The translations under genes were made by a program, and so were the position numbers. DNA of 64,000 nucleotides from Natrinema hispanicum (lineage in GTDB: Archaea > Halobacteriota > Halobacteria > Halobacteriales > Natrialbaceae): positions 62,001-126,000 of the forward strand of contig NZ_SHMP01000008.1 of the NCBI RefSeq assembly GCF_004217335.1. Direction: 5' to 3'. Below, in pieces: positions 24,554 through 33,567 of this stretch (positions are counted from its first letter, which is position 1; the number at the start of each line of letters is the position of its first letter). Under the pieces are notes generated by a model, which worked only from the letters and a program-made list of their open reading frames with translations, ran no database searches and had not been told where the DNA came from.

Positions 24554-24848
24554 TCATATCACCTCCCCAACCACAACCGGGAGGGCAACCAACAGTATCG
24601 GCGCGATGAGCAACGAGATGACGTCCCCGATGAATGCGCGGCGGTCCTCAACGAGAAGATCGTCAACGACGGGAACGATTCCCGCTCGACCGATCGGCTG
24701 TCAGTAATGCCCAAGCCCACGTCCACGCGCCTTCCTGCAGGAACGGACCCTCCTGTTCGTAGATCGACCAGTTTCGCGATGAGTTCCTTGATCTTCCCGT
24801 CGCCCTCGAGGTGGTCCAGTCGATCGCGACGAGACGCCGGCCGCTAGA
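24554..24848 (-). pseudogene. Remnant of a membrane transporter gene
   Basis: The minus strand encodes AGIVPVVDDLLVEDRRAF followed by the helix IGDVISLLIAPILLVALPVV and a stop at 24554. Just upstream, in another frame, comes DRLDHLEGDGKIKELIAKLV and LRTGGSVPAGRRVDVGLGIT. The two natural blocks in different frames, with no start codon, point to a degraded gene. The family is not assigned. Confidence 0.35.
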
Positions 24849-24984
24849 ACAGTCATAATACCTCATAGTTAATAATAAATACAATATATTATTTTCAATA
24901 TGGGTTGATTTACAACACTATGACTGTGATAGTGAACGATCCACTCTACCGCTCGCTTAACGGCTTGCGGGCGGGTAGAGTAGT

Positions 24985-25638
24985 TCACGCCTCGAATCCG
25001 TGTTCGCCGACGAGCGGGACGAATTGTACTGCCCCGTAGGGGACTTGTTCCACTCGGCCATCGCGTTTTTCCACCAGCGTCAATCGCTGGATCTCGTCGT
25101 CGATTGGAATCGGAACCACCATGCGTCCGCCATCGGCCAGTTGTTCGAGTAGGGGATCGGGGATGTCTGGGGCAGCGCAGGTCAGATATATACGATCAAA
25201 CGGTGATCGATCAGGAAGTCCGCAAGAACCGTCGCCGACGATTACCGTGACTTCATCGTAGCCGGCTTGAGCGAGATTTCGACGGGCCATGCGAGCCAGT
25301 GTCGGAAGACGTTCGATCATGAAGACATTTTTCTCGCCGACGATCTCTGCGGTTACCGCCGCATGATAGCCGCTCCCTGTCCCGATCTCGAGCACTCGTT
25401 GCCCCTCTCTGAGCTCGAGGAGTTCCGTGATGTCCGCAACAACGTGCGGGGCGCTGATCGTCTGCCCCTCGCCGATGTCGAGTGGCACGTCGTTGTAGGC
25501 TCGATCTCGCGCCGATTCGGGGACGAATTTCTCGCGCGGAACACTTCGGAGTGCGGCCGCGACTTTCGAGGAGTACACGTTCCTCTCTGCCCTGAGTTTC
25601 TCGACGAGTCGTTCGGCTGACTGTTGCTCCGCTTCCAT
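24985..25638 (-). CDS. pcm: Protein-L-isoaspartate O-methyltransferase
   Basis: This 217-residue cytoplasmic enzyme transfers a methyl group from S-adenosylmethionine to L-isoaspartyl residues, starting repair of aged proteins. The substrate loop DVPLDIGEGQTISAPHVVAD (about 49-68) and SAM motif I VLEIGTGSGYHAAV (about 80-93) are intact. VIVGDGSCGLPDRSPFDRIY and VPYGAVQFVPLVGEHGF near the end match Pcm. Length is normal. It stands alone, upstream of a region with an iron box, with no sign of sharing that control. Confidence 0.9.
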   Translation of the reverse strand: MEAEQQSAERLVEKLRAERNVYSSKVAAALRSVPREKFVPESARDRAYNDVPLDIGEGQTISAPHVVADITELLELREGQRVLEIGTGSGYHAAVTAEIVGEKNVFMIERLPTLARMARRNLAQAGYDEVTVIVGDGSCGLPDRSPFDRIYLTCAAPDIPDPLLEQLADGGRMVVPIPIDDEIQRLTLVEKRDGRVEQVPYGAVQFVPLVGEHGFEA

Positions 25639-25979
25639 ATTCTCTCATCCACTCATGGTCAATAGATCCATTTGCAGTGACTGGACGATGAAGATCATAT
25701 TGTCCGATCGGGCTGAAGCGTTTTGGATCGAACGTCGGGGGGAACTGACTGTAACTGGCAGGATGTTCAGTAAGAAGTGCGTACACATAGTTATCCCTCA
25801 GCGCCAGACGGGTACCCCTTTCATTCATTGGTGGTGGGACATTCGCGCCCTGTATCCAGCAGTGGAGTAGCGTGCTGTTCAGACTCTGCCGGAGGTCAGC
25901 TGCTGAATTCAGAAGATGCGTTCAGCACGACCGTCAGTACGAAGCGGAAGACGAGCGATAACACTAAATCGGCGTCGGT
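25639..25979. other. Divergent intergenic region
   Basis: No convincing gene between the pcm start and the first iron box of the ABC operon. Scattered short frames have poor composition. Confidence 0.35.
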
Positions 25980-25995
25980 TTTAGGCAAACCTAAA
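25980..25995. promoter_or_regulatory. Iron box 3
   Basis: TTTAGGCAAACCTAAA lies 152 bases upstream of the permease ATG. It is distal to box 4 and could be an auxiliary site or serve an unseen transcript. Confidence 0.65.
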
Positions 25996-26125
25996 GCGCT
26001 GCACGCACAAAGACAGTCCACCGTAGACACGTTAGTGGCTCGGTAATCTTCCACAAAGACAGATCGGTTCTAGTAACTAAACCAGTCATCGATGTTGCCA
26101 CCTGAAACCACAACTACTAAAAGTT

Positions 26126-26141
26126 TTTAGGCGCACCTAAA
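26126..26141. promoter_or_regulatory. Iron box 4 (permease operon)
   Basis: TTTAGGCGCACCTAAA ends six bases before the ATG at 26147, the same spacing as in front of 21982. The A/T-rich ACTAAAAGTTTTT just upstream may be the TATA region. Confidence 0.75.
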
Positions 26142-26146
26142 CACGG

Positions 26147-27256
26147 ATGGCAGAAACACAGTCGGTTAGTGGCCAGACACCCGCCCAGCAACGAGCGGGA
26201 TGGGTTACGGGGACGCTTGTCCTCTTTTGTCTGGCGAGTACGATCGTCACCGTCATCGCTGGGCTTGTCCAGGTGAGTTTCGGGGAGTATTCGATGACGT
26301 TCCTCGAGGCCTGGCGGGCAGTGTTCAATCCCAACGTGATCTTTAATATCAACACGTGGTCGGCGTTTCTGTTCGGGACGGAGCTTCCGGAGATGAGTAC
26401 CGCGAGCATCGTCGTCTGGGAGCTCCGACTCCCGCGCGTGTTCGTGGGGGTCATTACTGGTTCGACGCTCGCGGTCTCCGGTGCGATCTTTCAGGCCGTA
26501 ACGCGCAACGAACTGGCGAGTCCCTTCGTGTTGGGAGTCAGTTCCGGTGCTGGATTCGCAGTCTTGGCGACGCTGATCGTCTTCAGCGGGCTCGCGTCGA
26601 TATTGCCACTCATCGCGACCCTGGGAGGCGCAGTTGCGTTTATACTCGTCTACACGATTGCCTGGAAAGGCGGCACAAATCCCGTCCGTCTCGTTCTTGC
26701 CGGCGTCATCGTCAACATGGTCTTTCAATCACTCCAACAGGGGCTGTTCTTTTTCGCGGACGACCTCGGTGTCGTCCAGACGGCAGTCGCTTGGCTTACG
26801 GGATCACTGACGGGAACCGGCTGGGACGAGGTCAGAATCGCGATCCTCCCAGCGGTCCTCTCGTGTGCAATCGCGATCGGTGGGGCGCGACAGCTGAACG
26901 TGTTGATGCTGGGCGAACGTACTGCCCGATCGCTCGGGATGCGCGTCGAACGGACTCGCTTTCTCCTCTCGGTCGTCGCCATTCTGGCTGCAAGTGCTGC
27001 GATCGCTGTCGCCGGGATTGTCAGCTTCTTCGGGCTCGTCGTCCCGCATATCGTTCGAAATACCGTCGGCGGCGACTACCGACGGCTGATACTCGGCTGT
27101 CTCTTTGCCGGCCCTGCACTGATGGTCGTCGCCGACGTCGGCGCACGTCTCGCGCTGTCTGGCACCCAGCTTCCCGTCGGCGTCGTCACTGGACTGGTCG
27201 GCGGTCCGTACTTCCTCTATCTGATGCGCAAGCAACAATCGATGGGTGAGTTATAA
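26147..27256 (+). CDS. Ferric-siderophore/heme-type ABC permease (FecCD family)
   Basis: This 369-residue polytopic membrane protein has about ten helices. FecCD/BtuC landmarks are visible: LRLPRVFVGVITGSTLAVSG (about 101-120), the cytoplasmic-face NELASPFVLGVSSGAGFAVL, and near the end the coupling segment FFGLVVPHIVRNTVGGDYRR. A long first periplasmic loop containing NTWSAFLFGTELPEM is slightly unusual. The stop overlaps the ATG of the ATPase gene by one base (TAATG), so the two are coupled. An iron box directly precedes the gene. It probably imports an iron chelate together with the ATPase and one or both downstream binding lipoproteins. Confidence 0.88.
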   Translation: MAETQSVSGQTPAQQRAGWVTGTLVLFCLASTIVTVIAGLVQVSFGEYSMTFLEAWRAVFNPNVIFNINTWSAFLFGTELPEMSTASIVVWELRLPRVFVGVITGSTLAVSGAIFQAVTRNELASPFVLGVSSGAGFAVLATLIVFSGLASILPLIATLGGAVAFILVYTIAWKGGTNPVRLVLAGVIVNMVFQSLQQGLFFFADDLGVVQTAVAWLTGSLTGTGWDEVRIAILPAVLSCAIAIGGARQLNVLMLGERTARSLGMRVERTRFLLSVVAILAASAAIAVAGIVSFFGLVVPHIVRNTVGGDYRRLILGCLFAGPALMVVADVGARLALSGTQLPVGVVTGLVGGPYFLYLMRKQQSMGEL

Positions 27257-28116
27257 TGGCACGCACACAGGACCACGAACGCGAACAGGACCGGATTACT
27301 GACGAGGACGGCGTTGCCATCGACAGCGCACTCGTCGGTGAGAATCTCGAGTTGAGCTATCCGACGAGTGAGGAACCGATCGTCGACTGTGCACGCCTCG
27401 ATATCCCCGAGGAGGCGGTGACCGCACTCGTCGGCCCGAACGGCAGCGGGAAGAGCACACTGTTGAAGGCGCTCTCGAACCACCTCGAGCCGGAGACGGG
27501 AACGGTCCGAATCCACGGCGAGGACCTCGACTCGTTCAGTCAGAAAGCACTGGCGCGCGAACTCGGTGTCCTCTCTCAGGAGAACGACTCGCTGGGCTCG
27601 ATTTCCGTCGAGGATCTCGTCTATCACGGCCGGTACCCCCACCGTGGATTTTTCGACAGCGTTAGTGAAACGGATCGCGAGGCAGTCGAGCGCGCGCTCG
27701 AGTTGGCGGGCATCGAACACCTCCGAAACGCCGAACTCGGGCAACTGAGCGGTGGGCAAAAGCAACTGGCCTGGATTGCAATGGTGTTGGCACAGGACAC
27801 CGATGTCCTGTTGCTCGACGAGCCAACGACGTTTCTCGACGTTCACCATCAGTTTCGCGTCCTCGAGACGATCCGTCAGCTAAACGAGCAGAAGGGGGTC
27901 ACCGTCGCTGTGATACTCCACGATATCTCGCAGGCAGCGCGTTTCGCCGACTATCTGATCGCGATGTGTGACGGCGAACTCTACGACTGGGGACCGCCCG
28001 AAGAGGTAGTAACCGAACAGTTGCTCGCCGACGTCTTCGGCATCGAAGCGACCGTCAGGTACGAACCCGAACTACAGGTCCTCCCGAAGCGTTCGTTGCC
28101 GAATAGCCGGTTGTAG
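27256..28116 (+). CDS. Iron-chelate ABC transporter ATPase
   Basis: This 286-residue FecE/FepC-type ATPase has Walker A GPNGSGKST near residue 68, a Q-loop in VLSQENDSLG, the signature LSGGQKQLAWIAM near 161, Walker B VLLLDEPTTFLD, and the switch ILHDISQAARF. A 25-residue acidic N-terminal extension precedes the domain. It is translationally coupled to the permease and followed 45 bases later by an iron box and the first binding lipoprotein gene. Confidence 0.9.
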   Translation: MARTQDHEREQDRITDEDGVAIDSALVGENLELSYPTSEEPIVDCARLDIPEEAVTALVGPNGSGKSTLLKALSNHLEPETGTVRIHGEDLDSFSQKALARELGVLSQENDSLGSISVEDLVYHGRYPHRGFFDSVSETDREAVERALELAGIEHLRNAELGQLSGGQKQLAWIAMVLAQDTDVLLLDEPTTFLDVHHQFRVLETIRQLNEQKGVTVAVILHDISQAARFADYLIAMCDGELYDWGPPEEVVTEQLLADVFGIEATVRYEPELQVLPKRSLPNSRL

Positions 28117-28142
28117 TGGCTCCGTTCGGAACGCTTTTATAT

Positions 28143-28160
28143 TTTTAGGCTAGCCTAAAA
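28143..28160. promoter_or_regulatory. Iron box 5 (perfect 18-bp palindrome)
   Basis: TTTTAGGCTAGCCTAAAA is a perfect palindrome ending one base before the ATG at 28162. The preceding CTTTTATAT looks like the TATA box, so the operator lies between TATA and start, ideal for repression of a leaderless transcript. Confidence 0.85.
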
Positions 28161-28161
28161 G

Positions 28162-29283
28162 ATGATGGAGGCTGGCGTGAGACGGACGAGACGTGGGGTA
28201 CTGAAAACGGGGGCGGCAATCGCCGGACTCGGCGTAACTGCTGGTTGCCTCGACGATTCTGGATCATCGAATAACAGAGCGGATGGAGAACACGGACATT
28301 CCGTTACCATGGAGCCCGTTGGTACCGTCGAGTTCGATACCGTCCCGGAACGGTGGGTACCCTACACAGGAGATTACGCCGACATGGGCGTTGCACTCGG
28401 GCAGGCTGATGGACTGGCTGGCATCGGCCTCCGGAGTCGGTTCGCCGCACACCACTACGACGAGTTGCCGGGCGTCTCGGTCGAGACCGACGAACTCACA
28501 CAACTCTGGCAGGGCGGTACCGACCGCGAAACCTTCTACACTATCGATGCGGATGTCCACCTGATCGACCCCAACTTCATGATCAATCGGCTCGGCTGGA
28601 GCCAGGACGACGTCGACAGGGTCGCGCGAAACGTCGCGCCGTTCGTCGGCAACACGATCTTTTCAGCCAGTTACGACTGGCACGACTATTCCCGCTACAC
28701 GCTGTACGAAGCCTTCGAAAAGGTAGCCGCAGTGTTTCAGGAACGGGAGCGCTACGAGGCGTTCGAACGACTCCACGAGGACGTCATCGCGAATGTGCAG
28801 TCGCGACTACCTGACGAGCGGCCCACCGTTGCAGTGCTCGTTCCTGCGTCCCAACAACCAGAGGCGTTCTATCCGTACCTCATCGACGAGGGAACGCAAT
28901 CCAAACACTGGAACGACCTCCGTGTCGAGGGTGCGCTGGCGAAAAACGGCGTCGCCGATGCGCAAGCAACCGGCGGAACCATCGACTACGAGACGCTTCT
29001 CGAGATCGATCCAGACGTCATCGCGATCCGACAGCAGGGAGCCGTTACCGACGCGGCGTTCGAGGACGGAATGGTCTCGTTCCTGCGAACCCACGACACC
29101 GCGAGCAACCTCCGAGCGGTCCAGAACGATCGCGTCGTCTACGGCGGGATGACCTACCAGGGACCGATTATCCATCTCTTCCAGCTCGAGCGGGCCGCAC
29201 AGGGAATCTATTCTGACGAGTTCGGCGACGAGGAGCTGTTCGACCGGCAGGCGGTCGCTGACATCGTCACTGGCACGTTTTAG
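28162..29283 (+). CDS. Tat-exported iron-chelate-binding lipoprotein (first paralogue)
   Basis: This encodes 373 residues. The leader has RRTRRGVLKTG, a hydrophobic core and a lipobox ending GVTAGC, so it is a Tat lipoprotein. The mature part has the two-lobed periplasmic-binding layout of FepB/FecB-like proteins (VGTVEFDTVPERWVPYTGDY at the start, YETLLEIDPDVIAIRQQGAV near 280, and NDRVVYGGMTYQGPIIHLFQ near 320). It has its own iron box and probably hands the chelate to the FecCD permease upstream. Its paralogue at 29342 shares the same architecture. Confidence 0.85.
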   Translation: MMEAGVRRTRRGVLKTGAAIAGLGVTAGCLDDSGSSNNRADGEHGHSVTMEPVGTVEFDTVPERWVPYTGDYADMGVALGQADGLAGIGLRSRFAAHHYDELPGVSVETDELTQLWQGGTDRETFYTIDADVHLIDPNFMINRLGWSQDDVDRVARNVAPFVGNTIFSASYDWHDYSRYTLYEAFEKVAAVFQERERYEAFERLHEDVIANVQSRLPDERPTVAVLVPASQQPEAFYPYLIDEGTQSKHWNDLRVEGALAKNGVADAQATGGTIDYETLLEIDPDVIAIRQQGAVTDAAFEDGMVSFLRTHDTASNLRAVQNDRVVYGGMTYQGPIIHLFQLERAAQGIYSDEFGDEELFDRQAVADIVTGTF

Positions 29284-29319
29284 GACAAACGATTGCCTGG
29301 CTTCGAAACGCTTTTCAGT

Positions 29320-29337
29320 TTTTAGGCCAGCCTAAAA
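29320..29337. promoter_or_regulatory. Iron box 6
   Basis: TTTTAGGCCAGCCTAAAA ends four bases before the ATG at 29342. It is nearly identical to box 5 with the same upstream context (ACGCTTTT), suggesting the promoter was duplicated together with the gene. Confidence 0.8.
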
Positions 29338-29341
29338 GCTG

Positions 29342-30454
29342 ATGAACGGGGAAAACTGTTGGACGAGACGAAACGTACTTCGAACGAGTGGCGTTATCGC
29401 TGGCGTGAGTACAATGGCCGGCTGCATCGGCGGGAGCGGAACATCAGCTGACGACGCTGCGTACACGGTGTCGATGCCGCCAGTTAGTGAGGTCGAGTTC
29501 GACAGCGTCCCGAAGCAGTGGGCGGCCAATAACGGTAGCTGGGCCGACATGGGAATTGCGCTGGGTCAGGAACCACCTGCAGTCCTGTATCTCGCCAGTC
29601 GATACCATACGCAGTATTACGACGAGATTCCGGGCGTAAACATCGACAAAAGCGATATGGAATCGTTCTGGGGAGACGGCACGTTGGGTCCGGAGGAGGT
29701 CCTCTCGATGAGCGAACGTGTCGATATGTTCGCCATGGACCCGAACTTCGTCATCAATCGCGGTAACGGCTGGAAGCAGGAGGACATCGATCGAGTGGAG
29801 GCGACAGGAACGCCTTTCTTTGGCAACAGTATCTTTTCGACCGGCTATGGGTGGCACGACTACGACTACCTCTCGCTGTACGAGGCCTTCGAGAAGCTGG
29901 CGCAGGTCTTCCAGGAAACGGAGCGATACGAGGCCTTCGCGAGTCTTCATGACGAGTTCCAGTCGAACGTCGCCGATATCGTCCCACCGGAGAGCCAGCG
30001 GCCAAGCGTCGCTATCATGTGGGCGACCGAAAGTGACATGGGATCGTTCTCTCCGTACCTGATCGGCGACGGAACGAGTTTCAAGCAGTGGCGTGACCTC
30101 AAGGTCACGGACGCGTTCGCCAATACAGACGTGCAAGACTTCCATAACACGCGTGGTTCAGTCGACTACGAGACGCTCCTCGAGATCGACCCCGATATCC
30201 TTCTGTTCCGCGGACAGGAAGCGAAGACCGCCGAGGAGTTCCAGAACGCGATCGTCTCCCAGATGGAAAACGACAGTGTCGCCAGCGAGCTAACAGCAGT
30301 CCAGAACGGCGATGTCTACCGAGGTGGGCCGCTCTATCAGGGCCCAATTACGAACCTCGTTGTGACCGAGCGGGCAGCCAAACAGCTCTATGACGTTGAG
30401 GTAGACCTCTACGACCGGAAGGAAGTCAGCGACATCGTCAACGGCGACTATTAG
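29342..30454 (+). CDS. Tat-exported iron-chelate-binding lipoprotein (second paralogue)
   Basis: This 370-residue protein has a Tat-like leader (WTRRNVLRTSGVIAGVSTMA) and lipobox ending MAGC. It is collinear with the 28162 product: VSEVEFDSVPKQWAANNGSW, SLYEAFEKLAQVFQETERYE, VDYETLLEIDPDILLFRGQE and GPLYQGPITNLVVTERAAKQ. The two have diverged in the ligand cleft regions and may bind different chelates for one permease. It has its own iron box. Confidence 0.85.
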   Translation: MNGENCWTRRNVLRTSGVIAGVSTMAGCIGGSGTSADDAAYTVSMPPVSEVEFDSVPKQWAANNGSWADMGIALGQEPPAVLYLASRYHTQYYDEIPGVNIDKSDMESFWGDGTLGPEEVLSMSERVDMFAMDPNFVINRGNGWKQEDIDRVEATGTPFFGNSIFSTGYGWHDYDYLSLYEAFEKLAQVFQETERYEAFASLHDEFQSNVADIVPPESQRPSVAIMWATESDMGSFSPYLIGDGTSFKQWRDLKVTDAFANTDVQDFHNTRGSVDYETLLEIDPDILLFRGQEAKTAEEFQNAIVSQMENDSVASELTAVQNGDVYRGGPLYQGPITNLVVTERAAKQLYDVEVDLYDRKEVSDIVNGDY

Positions 30455-30612
30455 GCCCACCAAGTGTGGGAGTTGAGTCGTTTTCGGCGGACCTGCCCCA
30501 ACGGCGTGTATCCAGTCGGGAACGTGCGCGTCAGCGACCAGCGACGACCGGTATCGACGGCCGCTGTTCGATTGCTTTATAGCGTCGCGTTAGAGTCAGT
30601 CTCATGCCGTTG

Positions 30613-30628
30613 TTTTGGCTAGCCTAAA
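30613..30628. promoter_or_regulatory. Iron box 7 (degenerate left arm)
   Basis: TTTTGGCTAGCCTAAA keeps the right arm and core of box 5, but the left arm has TTTGG instead of TTAGG. It is 33 bases upstream of box 8, the same tandem arrangement as boxes 1 and 2. Confidence 0.6.
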
Positions 30629-30645
30629 TCGAAGGAGTTATCAAC

Positions 30646-30663
30646 TTTTAGGTAAGCCTAAAA
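30646..30663. promoter_or_regulatory. Iron box 8
   Basis: TTTTAGGTAAGCCTAAAA ends three bases before the ATG at 30667. Confidence 0.8.
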
Positions 30664-30666
30664 AAT

Positions 30667-33135
30667 ATGCGACCAAGCAGACGGGATCTATTGGCAGCGA
30701 GTACGGCCGCAATTGTAGCTGGACTTGCCGGCTGTAGCGCTTCAGGGGAAGCTGAGGGCAACACGACAAAAACAGCCTCACAGGGAACCGACGAGGCAGA
30801 GACGGCCGCGTCAGTGAATGCGGCTGTCAGCGCAGAGTGGAACGCGATGCGCGCCCGTCTCTGGGATTCCCTTTCGCTGGGCATTGCCGATGAAACGGGC
30901 GCTGGCGCATCGGTCGCTCAGCAGACGTTTGCCCGGTTCGAGCACGCCTCCGGGAAGTACGGTGCGCACGAGATGCTCGAGGCGACGAGTGAATCGAACT
31001 ACGAAGAGTTCGAGGAAGCGCTGGGCGAACTCCGAACGGCAGGACTCCAGGCCGAAAACATCAGTCGCGCTCGCGAGGAGACAGCTATCGCGAGCACGCA
31101 ACTCGCGGAGGCCCAGCAGGCACTCGCTGGCGAGACGACGGCGCACCTACTCGATCTTCAGTTGTTCGGGGTTACTGTTCAGAACGCCGCGTTCCTCGCA
31201 GCCTCGGGGAACTTCGAGGCGGCACAAACCACCGCAGCAAACGTCCTGAGTCGCTTCGAAGAGGCGGCGGTTCACGATGCGCTCGCATCGGCCGACAGCG
31301 AGACCTACGCGACGTTCGAAAGCGCCGTCGCGGCGGTTGAATCGGCTGCTGGGAACGAAAATAGCGAGAACGTCCAGAAAAGTGCCACCGAGGCGTTTAA
31401 AGCGGCTATCGACGGGAGCTACGCGCTTGCTGACGCTGAGTCCGCCGCGGGTGCAGGGCACATGGCAGCGCTCCAGGCCCGGGGCTGGGATGCGGCGGCA
31501 CTCGCATCGATGGGTGGCCCATCCTCGTCGTTTGCACATGCTGCCGCATTGACCATCTATCGCGCCCGCGCGTATGACTGCCAGTGGCTCGCCGCTCGTG
31601 GCGAGACTGACCGCGCTGCGACGATGGCGAGCGACATTTTCGCACACTTCGAAGGCGCACGAGCACACGAAGCGCTCGAAGAGGCCGACGGCGACGCCTA
31701 CGAAGGCTTCGAAGCCGGCCTCTCGGATCTCCAGTCCGCGATCAAGAACGGAAACGCGTCCGGTATCGACGACGCTGTCGCGACGGTCGATTCGAACCTC
31801 GTGGCCGGAATCGAGGCACTCGCCGGCGCGAACGCACCGCTTCTCGAGGCGGCGTTCTTCCGAGCGCGGTTCGATGACGCCCGTGAACTGTACCGCTTGG
31901 GCCAGAACACCGTCGCTGCCTCGATTGCTGAAGACCTCTTCGAGCGGTTCGAACAGAACGAACTCGGGGTCCACGAGACGGTCGAGTCGACCAGCGAGGA
32001 GCTCTACACCCAGTTCGAGGAAGAGCATCTCAGCGGTCTGATCGACGCGTTCAAGAACACGAACGACTCCGGTGTCGAAACCCATTACGAAGGAGTCCAG
32101 TCGACGCTACTGGAGTTCGAAACGATGGCCGGCAGCACCGCGACAGTGAGCGGTGCTGAGGGTGGCTACATGGCCGCTCGCGGCTTCGACGCCGCCGTCC
32201 TCGATACGCTCGGAAATGACAGTCGGGCGCAGGCAATCGCTCAGGACGCGTTCGAACACTTCGAGTCAGGCGCGGGCGGCTACCACGAGGCGCTCGAAGA
32301 GGCGGACGAATCCATCTACGAGACGTTCGAAGAACGCCTTGGCGGCATCTCCACGGCTGCCAGCAACGGCGACGACGTGTATCCCGTCACAAAGCAGTTC
32401 AACGCGGAGGCGCTGGCGTCGGGTTACGCCATCGTCAGCAGTAGCGGTGGTTCACATACTGAGGCTGCCGCGGCCGTAATGCAGGACGTATTCGCCCACT
32501 TCGAGGAGGCTCGCGTCCACGAACTGATCGAGGAAGCCGATCACAACGCCTACGAAACCTTCGAGGCACAACTCGACGCCTACATCACTGCGCTTCAAGA
32601 GGGCGGTGACATTGGTGGGGCAGCTGAGTCGTTCGCGAACGCCTCGCAGTACGCGCAATTCGCACTTGTCGACAGCGTCGAAAAACTGCCGCTCGATCTC
32701 GACTTAGCCGGAGCATCGGGCGGCTCACACTCCCACTCGGACGACGGTCATGGCAGTAACTCAGACCTCCAAGGCGACCCAAATGTCGTCGACGGCGTCC
32801 CCGAGGACGCAGATCACGTCATCGACATGACTGCCGTCGCATACGAGCCGGCAGAGATCACGGTCTCGAAAGGAGACAAAGTGGCTTGGGCCTACGCGAG
32901 TGGCGAAGCGCACTCCGTGACCGCGTATGAGGACAAGATTCCCGCCAACGCCGAATACTGGGCGTCGGGTGGCTTCGACTCACAGTCCGCAGCAGAGACC
33001 GGCTGGGAGAACGGGAACGGTGCCGTCCAACCCGGTCAGTCATACGTTCACACCTTCGAGGCGACTGGGACACACGAATATTACTGTATTCCCCACGAAG
33101 CCGCTGGAATGGTTGGGAAAGTCATCGTCGAATAG
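30667..33135 (+). CDS. Iron-regulated lipoprotein: six helical repeats (DUF5059-like) plus halocyanin domain
   Basis: This 822-residue lipoprotein has a Tat-like leader (SRRDLLAASTAAIVAG) and lipobox GLAGC. The body (about 60-690) contains six related helical units, each carrying [DN]xFxxFExxxxHExLExADxxxYxxFE (for example DIFAHFEGARAHEALEEADG and DVFAHFEEARVHELIEEADH). The C-terminal ~110 residues are a type I copper domain: AVAYEPAEITVSKGDKVAWA, a ligand His in EAHSVTAY, then TGTHEYYCIPHEAAGMVGKV with Cys, His and Met ligands. This resembles DUF5059 proteins. Repeated H-x2-[LIV]-E motifs could bind metal, as in EfeO/imelysin-like proteins, and the cupredoxin could pass electrons, so a surface iron oxidation or reduction and capture function is plausible. 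Two iron boxes precede it. Confidence 0.85.
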   Translation: MRPSRRDLLAASTAAIVAGLAGCSASGEAEGNTTKTASQGTDEAETAASVNAAVSAEWNAMRARLWDSLSLGIADETGAGASVAQQTFARFEHASGKYGAHEMLEATSESNYEEFEEALGELRTAGLQAENISRAREETAIASTQLAEAQQALAGETTAHLLDLQLFGVTVQNAAFLAASGNFEAAQTTAANVLSRFEEAAVHDALASADSETYATFESAVAAVESAAGNENSENVQKSATEAFKAAIDGSYALADAESAAGAGHMAALQARGWDAAALASMGGPSSSFAHAAALTIYRARAYDCQWLAARGETDRAATMASDIFAHFEGARAHEALEEADGDAYEGFEAGLSDLQSAIKNGNASGIDDAVATVDSNLVAGIEALAGANAPLLEAAFFRARFDDARELYRLGQNTVAASIAEDLFERFEQNELGVHETVESTSEELYTQFEEEHLSGLIDAFKNTNDSGVETHYEGVQSTLLEFETMAGSTATVSGAEGGYMAARGFDAAVLDTLGNDSRAQAIAQDAFEHFESGAGGYHEALEEADESIYETFEERLGGISTAASNGDDVYPVTKQFNAEALASGYAIVSSSGGSHTEAAAAVMQDVFAHFEEARVHELIEEADHNAYETFEAQLDAYITALQEGGDIGGAAESFANASQYAQFALVDSVEKLPLDLDLAGASGGSHSHSDDGHGSNSDLQGDPNVVDGVPEDADHVIDMTAVAYEPAEITVSKGDKVAWAYASGEAHSVTAYEDKIPANAEYWASGGFDSQSAAETGWENGNGAVQPGQSYVHTFEATGTHEYYCIPHEAAGMVGKVIVE

Positions 33136-33161
33136 GGACTCTGACCCAGCCTACGACTCGA

Positions 33162-33371
33162 TTATGATGGTTCGAGAGGCCGTAGGCGTCTAAGGACGAC
33201 GAAAGAGTGCCCTCGTGTGGGTTTGAACGTGACCGCGACACGAACGCGGCGATGAACGATTACGATACTGCCGATGTTCTCGTCGGCCATCAACTCTGCC
33301 AGTTCGGCGAGGATTGTCGTTGGAGACGCGCTTATGACCTCTTTGCGGACGATTGGCTTGATCTCTGGCAT
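33162..33371 (-). pseudogene. Truncated CBS-domain gene
   Basis: The first 40 residues (MPEIKPIVRKEVISASPTTI, then LAELAELMADENIGSIVIV) are the opening half of a CBS domain. After IVIV, where a domain would continue with a GIVT-type motif, the frame runs into an Arg-rich sequence and stops. Normal CBS proteins have two or more complete domains, so this is a broken gene or a chimera. An upstream ATG at 33416 adds an unrelated 15 residues. Confidence 0.5.
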
Positions 33372-33567
33372 GGGGGTCACCGCTCCAAGATGACGGTGGG
33401 TGTTCACTGGCACCACACAGAGCTTCGCTGCCTGGTGCGATAAACATAGTATCGAACCGGGTGTGCACTGACCGGTACCGGCCCTCGCGGTCAGAGCGCT
33501 GTCCGTGTCTGCACGCGCTCATCGAGCGGACCTGACCGTGTTTCGTTGTGACTCCGTCAGCGAACTC

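Noticed and set aside
24191..24847. Long plus-strand open frame (218 codons) across the UspA remnant
   Set aside because: Arg/Ser/Thr-rich composition and antisense to a recognisable UspA C-terminus and a transporter helix; typical GC-rich shadow frame.
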